A program made the position numbers and the translations under genes. This document shows positions 19,355-29,254 of a DNA stretch of 64,000 nt, piece after piece. The DNA comes from Blastocladiella emersonii ATCC 22665 (Eukaryota; Blastocladiomycota; Blastocladiomycetes; Blastocladiales; Blastocladiaceae). Position 1 is the stretch's first letter. Every line of letters starts with the position of its first letter. Below the pieces are notes generated by a model, which was not told where the DNA came from, did not search any database, and worked only from the letters and a program-made list of their open reading frames with translations. Location of the stretch: assembly GCA_025594325.1 (NCBI GenBank), contig JANHCV010000018.1, forward strand, positions 62,001 through 126,000, written 5' to 3'.

Positions 19355-22205
19355 AGCTACTCACTAAAGCGGTCGTCATTACTCCATGAGGACGCCCGCG
19401 ACAGCATCCTGACGCACGACCAGCTCGCGCACGCGCTGTCGACGTCGTCGCAGCCCGTGTACGAGGCCCTGCCCGCGACCGCCTTCAACGTCAACTTCAC
19501 CGCCATCCTCTCCAACGTCAAGCTCCCGAACATCAGCAACATCAACTTACCGCCGCTCTCGACCGACGCGCTCGCCGAGGCCTTCGACGTCAACAAGACC
19601 AAGAACCTCGGCGGGCTCGAGGTGTGGTCGGGCCTCGGCCAGTCGTGGCGCGCCGGCGTCCGCGGGCAGCAGCCGCTGTCCCAGGCCGCGGTCAAGGACG
19701 GCTCGATCGACCCGGCCAACCCCGAGCTGCAGAAGATCATCCTGGTACGCCGCCGCTACTCTCACGAGGAATGTGACGATCGCGATTCTGACTTTGTTCG
19801 ACTGACAACTTGTGTAGCCGGTCCTCATCTTCGCGGGGATCTGCATCGTGGCTGGCATCCTGACTCTGCTCTCCTCGCCCATCACGGCGTGCTGCGCCGT
19901 GTACCGCAAGCCGTCGGGCCTCGCGCAGCGCCGCCTCGCCGACGGGTCCAACAAGAAGGGCTTCCTCCGCCTCAAGATCGCCTTTATCGTGCTCGCGTTC
20001 CTCCAGCTGTACGCGCTCTGCCTGCCCGGTCTCGACGCCTCGATCCATCCCCTCGCTAACTTGCTCCATCACACGGCTAGGATCTTCGTCATCTGCATGA
20101 CGCAGGGCAACGCGGCGCTCTCGCGCGGAATCTCCACGTCGGTCGGCGCCGTCCAGAACACGGCCGAGGCCGCCTACGCCATCACCTACAACCTGCAGCC
20201 CGTCGCCAACGGCACCATCTCGGGGACCTCGGCGGTCATCAACTCGACCATCGACGATATCACGGCGCCCACCACGGTGCCCGCGTTCGAGGCCAGCATC
20301 AAGACGGCCGGCGACGCGCTGTCGTCGATCCTGCGCACGGCGGCGGGCCAGGTGACGGGCGCCAAGTCGGACCTCGATGCGCTCGACGCGTCGCTCTCGA
20401 CCACCACCAGCAACGTCAGCACGGTCAAGTCGGACCTCAACAACGCCCTCTCGGGCGCCAACAACCTCAACGCGCAGCTCACGGTGCCCAACACCAACGA
20501 GGGGTACCGCCTGACCAACCAGATCTCGGGCATCCCGACGGCCTCGAGCTTCAACATCCCGGACCTCAGCTCGCCGCCCAGCACGTCGCAGGCGCGCAAC
20601 CAGGTCAACGGGCTGCCGGACCTCGCCGCGCAGGCCAACACCGTCGACGCGCAGGTCGCCTCGGCGGGGGCCACGGTCCGCACCAAGCTCGCCGAGGCCA
20701 ACACGGCCGTCAAGGGCAACGTGCAGCCGCTCATCAACCAGGCGACGACGCTCATCAACGGGCTCGCCGACGTGAAAAAGTCGGGCTCGGTCGCCTTCGC
20801 GCTCAACTCGGCGCTCGACACGGTGCAGGCGCAGGTCGCGGCGCAGTCGCAGCCCGTCAAGGGCTACCTGACCATCGCCTACTATGTCGTGCTCGCCATT
20901 GCCATCGTCCTGATCCTCGGCTTCCTCGCCGTCGGCCTGTCGCTGCCCACCACGAGCCCCAAGCCGCCGCGCCACTGCGCGTGCCTGACGCTCCTGCTCG
21001 CCGGCCTCCTGTTCCTGCTCGCCGGCGTCTTCTTCATCGGCTCGGTCGGCGTCGGCGAGGCGTGCACGCAGCTCGACCCCGTCAACCCGGCACCCTCGGC
21101 CGGCGCCTTCTTTCCGCCGTCGACCAACGTCACGGCCATTGCCAAGATGGGGCTCGGCACGCTCAACACGTGTGCCACCGCGTCCAACGTGTCGGTGCTC
21201 ATGGCGCTCGAGCTCAACGGCGCACCTGCGGTCCTCGGCCTCGGCGCCGGCGTGTCGCTCAACCTGACCAAGCTGACCGACTCGCAGCTGGCGTCGCTCG
21301 ACCTGGCCAAGCAGGTCAACGACCAGCTCAACTCGCTCAACGTGGCGTCGCTCGTGTCGTGGAACGGCGGCAGCGTGTCGGATCAGCTCGCGCCGCTGAC
21401 GGAGACCACGGGCCCGCTCGCGTCCTTCAACTTTGGGTTCTTCTCGACGCTGCCCACGGCCATCTCGACGTCGAGCCTCGTCTCCCTGCGCGACAACCTG
21501 TCCTCCCTCAAAGGCTCGGTCGACACCAACTCGTTCACGTACGACACCACGGTGGTCACGGCGCAGCAAAAGACCAACTGCGTCAACGACTTCAAGTCGC
21601 GCCTCGACACGCAGATCGCGGCGCTCAACAACATCATCAACACGTCGGCGCCCAACGCGGCCGCGGCGCTCGCCGACACCAAGACCAAGGGCGGCAACCT
21701 CGAGACGCGCGTCAACCAGCTCAAGACGTCGGCCAACACGATCGTGACGCGGTTCAACGCGCTCGTCGGCGTCGCGACCGACTACCTGGCGGCGACGCGC
21801 ACGGACCTGACGACGGTGCGGATCCCGAAGGCGACCAAGTCGCTGATCGAGACGGCGGGCACCGTGGACGCGACCATCGCGGCGCGGCTCAGCTGCCAGC
21901 CGCTCGCGCGGTCGCTGCTGGCCACGACCAACGGCGTGTGCGTCGTGACGCAGAGCGGGCTCGACGCGCTGTGGCTCGCGTGCTTCTGGGCCGCCGTCGT
22001 CGCCGAGACCACGGTCGGCATCTTCGTCAAGCTGCACGCGTACCTCCGCGCCGCCCGCGACGCCCCCGCAGCGCCCGGCACCGTGCCCGCGGGCAAGGCG
22101 CCCATCTCGGGCAAGGACGCGCTCAAGGTCAACCCGGCCTCGGACGCCTTCTCCAAGGCCAACATCATCCAGTCCAACCCCATGTCGCCCGGCGCCAAGG
22201 TCTAG
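19355..22205 (+). CDS. Five-TM prominin/PRM1-like membrane protein, 5' end missing
   Basis: Exon 19355-19744, intron of 73 nt, exon 19818-22205 with stop at 22203-22205; at least 925 residues. Topology is TM1 (VLIFAGICIVAGILTLL), TM2 (LKIAFIVLAFLQLYAL), a large Asn/Ser/Thr-rich helical loop of about 270 residues, TM3 (TIAYYVVLAIAIVLILGFL), TM4 (LTLLLAGLLFLLAGVFF), a second large loop with scattered Cys, and TM5 (LDALWLACFWAAVVAE). Five TMs with two big extracellular loops is the prominin layout, shared in outline by fungal PRM1. The reading frame is open from the stop at 19352-19354 but has no ATG before TM1 or TM2, and no signal peptide. The sequence just upstream is the SEC10 remnant, so the first exon appears to have been lost or lies further upstream. 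Family assignment rests on topology. Confidence 0.6.
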
Positions 22206-23410
22206 GCAGGTCGCGATACCAGTAACTTTGTCATACATTCATTTGCTGTTGTTCCGTTGCTCCAATCGTGCTCTTTCTCCACGCTGTGCAGCGAAGACTT
22301 GGACCCGCGCGAGAGGTCGGCCACTCCAGCGTATTTGCCGGGTGAGATGCGCGTTGCGGCCGTGGTGCGAGAGACAGAAGCTCAGCTGTAGCTGGGATCG
22401 GCGATTCAGCGGAAAGCTCGTGCCAGCGAGATTGCGCTTACCCGGCGAACAGGTGCCCAAGGGAATTAGGGCGATAATCTGCCCCGCGCGCGCGGGAGAA
22501 ATACGGTGGCCGTCGCAGCGGGCTTGGGGACCACTCACTCTCCGCCACGCCAACACCGTGACGATCGTGCTGCTGGACAAGCCGGCGGCCGAAATCATTC
22601 CGCTCATGCTCGCGTTGACGGTCAGCTTGGGCAAGAGAAACATCTGCATGAGCGCCGCAACCTTGGTCCGACTGGCGCGCAATGTCGAGGTATCGGGAAG
22701 GTTGCTGATCACGTCAAGGAGTGCATGTGGGGATTTCGGGTTTGCTGTCGCGTGCCAGATGCGCCAGCCCGCTGCCGGCGAGTAATCGAGGCCGCGCGGT
22801 AACGCCGAGAGTAGGATAGCGGGAAACCTCATGCTTCGTCAATCCAGGCAGAACCGTGCCGAAAAGCCGGCGTCGAGCGACTCCGCGGCGGAAACGGTCC
22901 AGAGAGCAGGCACAGTCGAAGTATCGGGCGCTGCAGGGAGCTGTACGATGTGCGTGGGCAAGTCTCACGAGCATGGACGCAACGAGATCGAGGGCCATGA
23001 CGGCGGTACCGTGGGTAACGAGCATCGCACCCAACATGAACTATCGAGCTCTTCAACCGCCGGTGGGGCGTGCCGGGCTGTCCGACGTGGCTGGTACGCG
23101 CGCGAGCTTTTTGCGAGGCGGGATTATGTCGAGGGAGAAGGGTTCGGGCGGTGATAAAGCAGGAGAAACGCGAGCTCCGCCGTAGCGGAGCACTCGGGAC
23201 GCTGGTGAAGGGAGCGTAGAGTGAAACGGCGCCATGCGAGCCCTAGGATAGCGGAGAGCGTGACGCGAGCCGCGGGCAGTGGGAAAAAGCGAGAATGGAA
23301 CTCGCACACCGCGATGAGGGGGACACGAGAAAGGCGTGGGTGCGGCGCGGCGAGCGACATGGATGTGAGCAGCGCGGGTGAGCGGTCCGCGGCCGACCAC
23401 GTAGCGCGCG
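22206..23410. other. Region between prominin-like gene and outer edge of the inverted repeat
   Basis: Holds a decayed reductase copy (separate entry) and no intact gene. The last roughly 50 bp (23362-23410) still align to 62013-62060 with one indel and two mismatches, after which similarity to the right flank fades. Confidence 0.6.
22540..23037 (-). pseudogene. Third, strongly decayed ketopantoate reductase-like copy
   Basis: Minus-strand reading shows LGAMLVTHGTAV near 23035, matching the Rossmann start (CLLGSQLLARGTAV) of the intact 6317-7390 protein. In another frame near 22780-22540 it shows GWRIWHA, LLDVISNLPDTS, KVAALMQMFLLPKLTVNAS and TIVTVLAWRRV, which align in order with SGAWHFG, LLDVLGDLPDAT, GAASMQSLLLTKLAVNAS and AVVTIPAWRKV. 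The central third is missing and the pieces are out of frame. It is clearly older than the 17748-18190 fragment. Confidence 0.7.
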
Positions 23411-24807
23411 AGTCTGCGGGCCGGTCGTTGCGTGTGAGTTCCATAGCGGGTCGATACATCCAGATTGTCGCTGAGAGCCGTCGGCGGCAGCGCGGGGCGA
23501 CGGGGGAACAAGTCGAGCCCGGCTCGGCGAAACGAGCGCACGGGCTAGGCCAGCCCACGTGAAGCAGCTGTCGCAGAACTCGGACGCGTCGGCGTGGCGC
23601 GTCGCGTAGGTCACGCACGAGGCCCGCCGCGAGAAGTGTGCCGCCGACGGGTCGACGCTCGATTGCGATCGGATTACCATGCCGCAAACGTGAAAGAAGT
23701 CGCCGCGGCGCCGCACCACGGGCAACACGACGTAAAACTGCAATGGAAAGTTCTCGCGGCATGACGGTGAGCCGCCGCGCCGTGGCGCTCCCGGGGATGA
23801 CGAAGACGTTGCCGCAAGTGTCGGTCGGCGTGCTGGAGTGCGAGGAGAGTACGTCGGCGGTCGGACGGGCGACGGTCAGCGGGTGCGGGCGGTGATCAAA
23901 TGGAGCGAGCGAGCGTGAGACCCGACGGGCGCCAGGCGGGCGGCGGCGCGCGCGACGCGGTTTCACACGCCGAGACATCACGCATGCGATCACCCGGCGT
24001 TTGGAACTAAGCCCGCCCACACGACCGAGGCATCGCCGCCCGCTCGGTGCATCGCTGTCGGCGCGTCGGCGGTAGCGGCGGGCGCCGCGTCAGCCCCACG
24101 GTTGCGCCGCGCGACCACCGACCCAGCCCGGCCGCGCGCACCCGGCGTCGCCCGCGGGCGTCGTTGCATCGGGTTTCCATCCGTGTTCGTCGACTCTGCC
24201 GCCCGCCGCGCGCGCATTGCAGCGTGTGTCGGGGGGAAAGCGGGCGGGAATACGAGAGCGGAGCGAGCCGTGGCGCAGCGCGCGCTGCCTGCCCGCGAGC
24301 GACCGACCAGCGCCCCCGTGACCGCCGCGCACTTCCGCCTCCACCTCCCCTTCTCACCCTCGTCTCGGAACCAGACCCGCGCGCCCGCCCCGCCCGACCT
24401 GCCACCTCTCGGCCGCGCGGGCGCTCAGCCGCCGCCGCCGTCACTCCTGTCGGCGCGTGCGTGTCTCGCGCCCGCCGTGTCTCGCACGCGCCGCGACGCG
24501 TCGACCACTGTCTCCCCCTCGGCCCCAGGCCCGGCGCTGCACATCGAATATGCGCGCCGTCTAGCACGGTGCAACCGCCGCCCGCCGCCCGCGGGCCGGC
24601 TGCCCCGCTGCCCCCGCTGCCCCCGCTGCCCCTGCTGCCCCGCTGCCCGCACCCCCTCCGCCCGAGATCGCCGCGCTGCGCTGCCCCCTCGACGCTTTCC
24701 TCAAACCAAAAACCCGTGCGATCCGTTGCATACGAACCATCGAATCATCTGAATCGCGCACCCAATCCCCGTCCGACTGCGCACCCTCCGCGCCGTCAAC
24801 CCCCACC
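23411..24807. other. Outer part of the left arm, upstream of the 24808 gene
   Basis: No gene recognised. On the minus strand (mirror 61650-61990) an open frame reads GDFFHVCGMVIRSQ and later SEFCDSCFTWAGLARAL, which is protein-like but matches nothing I know. The right-hand end is C-rich promoter-like DNA. Confidence 0.5.
24601..24656 (+). promoter_or_regulatory. (GCTGCCCC)n repeat upstream of the 24808 gene
   Basis: About seven imperfect units of CCCCGCTG, 150-205 bp upstream of the ATG. The minus strand has regularly spaced G runs compatible with a G-quadruplex. The unit number is identical in the other arm (60767-60822). A promoter function is inferred. Confidence 0.4.
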
Positions 24808-27800
24808 ATGTGGTCCCGCAGCGACCCGATCCGCCAGATGCTGGCGATCGCGCTCGCCATGGGCGCATTCATGGTGCTCGCCGTCGGCTCGGCCCTCGGC
24901 CTGCCCATCGCGGCCGCCATGTCCGCCGTGAGCGCTGCCGCCTCGGCCCCGACGTCCCCCGCCCGCCACTCGGCTGCCGCCCCCGTCTCGGTTTCCTTCT
25001 ATTCGTCCGCGAACGCGTCGGCGCTCGTCTCGTCCAACTCGTCGTCCACGCTCGGCATGTGCCGCATCGCGGACAGGCCCTCGCTCGGCTCGTACACGTC
25101 CCACCCGCTCGGCTCGTACACGCCGCACGCCTCGGCGTGGCCGTGGACGTGGATCTCGGACCTCGCCGTCGTCATGCCCGAGACCCGGAACGAGAACACG
25201 CTCTGGCTCGTCGTCAAGGCGCGCGCGCTCTACCACGAGTACGCGCCGTCGGCGGCCGTCGCCCTCAACGCGACCGCTCCCGGCGAGGTCGACGACGCCA
25301 AGTCGACCGGCCCCGTCGACCACCTGCCCGAGGTCGCCGCCGACGTCACCGAGCTGGCCGAGCAGACCAAGTCCGAGACCGAGATTGAGATCCCCGTCAT
25401 CGACCAGGCCGTGACCAACGACACGACCGACGTGGTCGTCGCCACCGCAGCCGCCGCCGAGGCGTCCTCGCCCGCGGCCGTGCAGCCGCACGAGCAGCTC
25501 GACCAGCAGCAGCCCGACCAGCAGCAGCCCGACCAGCAGCTGAAACCGGCGGTCCTGACCACCTCGGACCTGCCCCGCAAACTCGACTCCGTGTCCACGC
25601 TCGACGCGGCGCGCGTCGCGCAGTTCATGGACATGGTCGCCGCCATTCCGCACGGCGCGTGCGTCGGCCGCGAGTTCTCGCTCACGGGCATGGCCATCGC
25701 GGCCGTCATCAACCCGGTCCAGACCGAGCCCGAGCCTGAGCCCGTCATTGTCATCCAGCGCGTCCCGTCGCGCGCGTACATCGGCGGCCAATCGACCGTC
25801 AACGGTAACGCCGACGACATCTCGTTCCTCACGGTGCCGCCCCCGCCGCCCATGGGAGCCGCGCGCGACCTCGCCAAGCTGGCCATGATGCGGGCCCCCG
25901 AGGCCACCTCGGCACCCGGCTCGCCGTACGAGGACGGCGACCGTCCCGTCGACATTGCCACCTCCAGCAACAGCGACGACTCGATGGCCGCGCCGCCGAC
26001 GGCGCAGAAAAAGGAGCAGGAGCAGGAGCACCAGCAGCCGCCCGTCCTGTCGCTCGCCGCCGACCTCGTTGACTTCGTCGACCTCACCCAGATCGGCCAC
26101 CTCCTCGAGCCCATCCACTCGGTCTTGTGCGCCCTGATCGCCCACGTCGCTCCGGCACGGCTTTCGGTCCCGCCCACCTTCCTCGGGATCGTTGGGATCA
26201 TGGCGCTCGCCGTCGGATCCGTCGCCAAGCGCGCCGGCTGCAGCCTGCTGCCGCCCGTCATGCGCTCCGCCGCCGCCGCCCGCCTCGTCGCCGCCGGCCG
26301 TACGATCGCCGAGACGCGTTTCTGCAAGCGGTACGCTTTCTGGTCTCCCGGATTCGGGGGAACCCGTTGCTGACTCTTGGATCTCTATAGCATTCTGGCC
26401 GCGCTGTTTATCATCCCCGGCTCGGTCATCACGATCCTCGCCGCCATGGTCGTTTGCCCTGCTCAGCTCGCGTACCTCGCGGGCAAGCGCGTCGTCGCCT
26501 CCATGTTCTCGCGCCTGATCGCCGGCAAGTACGCCGCGACCTCGCTGATGCACTTGGTTTGCTCATCGGCGCGCGAGACGCGCGCCCGCGTGGCCCTCAC
26601 GGTCGTGTCCGCGAGCCCCCGCATCCACATGGCCGTCGACATCATTGCCCCGCTCGTCTACCTCGGGTGCGGCACGCTCGCCGCCGAGCACCTGTCGCCC
26701 GTCGACCAGCTGTCCGTTTACGTGGCCATCCTCGAGCTGATCTCCGTCTACCACGTCGCGACCGAGGACCGCGTCCAGCCCGCCGTGTCGGTGCCGGAGC
26801 TGGAGCTGGTGCCCGAGATGGAGGAGGCCAAGATGCAGGCGTCGGAGATGCAGGCGTCCATGAAGAAGAAGCAGGCGTACGAGAAGAAGAAGGCGCGCAA
26901 GGCGCGCAACGCGCTCAAGGCCCGCGAGGCCCGCGAGGCGCTCAAGGCGTCCGCCGAGACCAAGTCGTCGTCCATCCTCGCCGATGCCATCCAGGAGCAG
27001 CAGCCCGAGGCCACCCCCGACGCCGTCGACATCCAGCAGCAGCAGCAGCAGCAGCAGCCCGAGGCCACGCCCGACGCCGTCAACATCCAGCAGCAGCAGC
27101 AGCAGCAGCAGCCCGAGGCCACGCCCGACGCCGTCAACATCCAGCAGCAGCAGCAGCAGCAGCCCGAGGCCACGCCCGCCGCCGTCAAGATCCAGCAGCA
27201 AGTCGAGCAGCCCGAGGCCGACGTGACCGACGCCGCCGACTCGCAGTCCGAGACCCAGGTCCAGGCCGTGCTCTCCAAGGAGAAGCTGCAGGTGGCGGAC
27301 GCTGCCGTGCCCGGCAAGCACCGCGTGCCGTACACCAAGTGCGAAATGCGCGAGTACACTCGCACGATCCGCCAGGCGTACCAGCTGCCCAAGTTCCCCT
27401 TCGCCGGCCGCAATGCCAGCGCGCTGGTAGGCGCGTACAAAGTGGTCCAAAAGGCCGGGACCCACCACCTGTATCCTTTGGTCCCGCCGCCGCCCGCCGT
27501 TGTGCCGCCGCCCGACACGCGCCTGCGCATGGACCACGCGTCCAAGGATCTCGAGTTCGTCGCGCGGCTCATGTCCGAGGAGCTCACGCTGTTCCGCGAC
27601 AGCATCCCGAACTGCGATGAGCGCGCCATCTACGTGCCTGTACCCAAGCCGCAGCAGCAGCAGCAGCAGCAGCCCACGACGGTCGGCGCGTCGAGCAACC
27701 CGGTGGCCGCCTCCAAGACCCCGGACTGGACCACGATGATGGACGACGACGACGACGACGCCGAGTCCTCGGAGCTGGTGCAAGACGCGGCGCCCTATGC

Positions 27801-28269
27801 GGCCGCGCCCGAGTCGACGCCCGAGTCGACGCCCGACTGCGAGCCCGTCACGCTGAACGAGTACCCGACGCTCATGACGCTCGACACGGGCAACCCCGAG
27901 CCCCTCATCATCGCGTCGCGCCGCTTCTTGCCGTGGATGACCATGTCCGCGTTCGGCATGGTCAACATCTCGCGACGCAACACGGACGTGGCCAACTCGA
28001 TCTTCGCGCGCAAGGCCAACGCGTACGGCGACAAGATTCCCACGCCATGGAAGTCGTTCGATGAGTTCGGGGTGCGCAAGTTCCCGAGCTCCACCCTGTG
28101 GGACGACGCGCTGCCCGAGGACCGCGACGACCGCGAGGACGAGGAGGAGGAGATCACGATTCCCGAGGAGGACCTCGAGGGGCCGTTCTGCTTCAAGACG
28201 AGCAAGCGCGACCGGCGCAACATGCGCAAGTTCCGCGAGTCCAACCCGGAATACGTGTACCAGTGGTAG
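24808..28269 (+). CDS. Lineage-specific multispan membrane protein with polyQ repeats (left-arm copy)
   Basis: Exons 24808-26330 and 26391-28269 (60-nt intron) give 1133 aa. No known family recognised. Residues 10-45 are a hydrophobic signal-anchor-like stretch, followed by an Ala/Ser/Pro-rich and acidic region with QQQPDQQQPDQQ. Hydrophobic segments lie near residues 455-475 (FLGIVGIMALAVGSV), 508-540 (ILAALFIIPGSVITILAAMV) and 595-635. Then comes a Lys/Glu/Ala-rich helical stretch (KKKQAYEKKKARKARNALK), four units of the type IQ(n)PEATPDAVN with 3-8 Gln each, a globular-looking region with Tyr-rich motifs, a run of seven Asp, and a C-terminus ending near YVYQW. The Gln units are CAG-encoded and so prone to slippage. 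Residue 756 is Val here and Ile in the other arm. Layout loosely recalls the 9601 gene. Confidence 0.7.
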
Positions 28270-29254
28270 TCGGTCCTTGGTCCTCGGACCATCCTCATCA
28301 TCTTCACCTCTTCATCCTCGTCTTTGCCTCCCTCCTCTCGTCTGTTTGGACTTTTTGCGTGTGTGTCGTCGTCGCGTACCCGACTCTCTTTGATCGTGTG
28401 CTCGACTCGCCATCGCGACCCTTTCCTGTTCTCGTACGTTGCCCGCTCTTGACTGCCGCGTCCCGAGGCCCCCAAGGCTCACTCACTTTTGCTCGCCGGC
28501 CGTGTAGTAAAACGACAAAATCCTCCCGATATCCTCTCTGGTGTCGGCCAAAAAACACGCACCCGTAAACCCCGAAAGTACAAAAAAAAAGGAGACGTTC
28601 AACTAGGCGCTCGAGCGCGCCTCATCTACGGCCCGTGGATACGCGTGTACACGCGCATCCGCCGCCGTCACGGCCCCCTCGCGCTGTGTGGCCTCGCTCT
28701 CGCGGCCGCGCTGTTCGCGGTCTAGGCCGAAGGTCAAGGTCCCGCAGACGGCGGGCGGCTCCGGCCAGCTCCGCATGGCTCGACCTCCCCGGCGGCAGCG
28801 GCCATGACCACGCGCAAGCTCGTCGTCGTTTCGGCGGCTCAACGTCCGGTTCCGGTTCCGGCACCGCGCGCGCGTGGTCCTGCGCGATCGCGCACACTCG
28901 TCGCCCATCGCACGCCACCAGCGCTGGCGCAGATTGGCCCGCTCACCCGCTCATCATCGACGGCGCCGCTGCTACGGCCATGGCGCCCAGCGCCGCTACG
29001 GCGCCGACCACGACGGCGGCGGCCTAGGACGATTACCACCTGCTCGCTGCCTCGGCAGCGTCGGCCCTTACCCGCTACACGAACGACTCGCGCGTCATCA
29101 CCGCCATCATCGGACGCACGCCAAGATTGCCTCGTCCTGATCGAGTCGTCGTCGCAGCACCCTGCACCGAGCGCATCTCGCGCACACACACGCGCGCGCT
29201 CGCCGTCCTGCCCGCTCGTACGGCGACGCGCCGGCCGACCAGCCGGCCAACCTC

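Noticed and set aside
19737-22238. 833-codon open frame on the minus strand opposite the prominin-like gene
   Set aside because: Arg/Gly/Glu-rich composition typical of the reverse frame of GC-rich coding DNA; no domain, and the plus strand has clear membrane topology.
24796-26553. 585-codon minus-strand frame (and its mirror at 58870-60627)
   Set aside because: Shadow of the 24808 gene; low-complexity Gly/Arg/Asp translation with no motif, and it reads across that gene's real intron.
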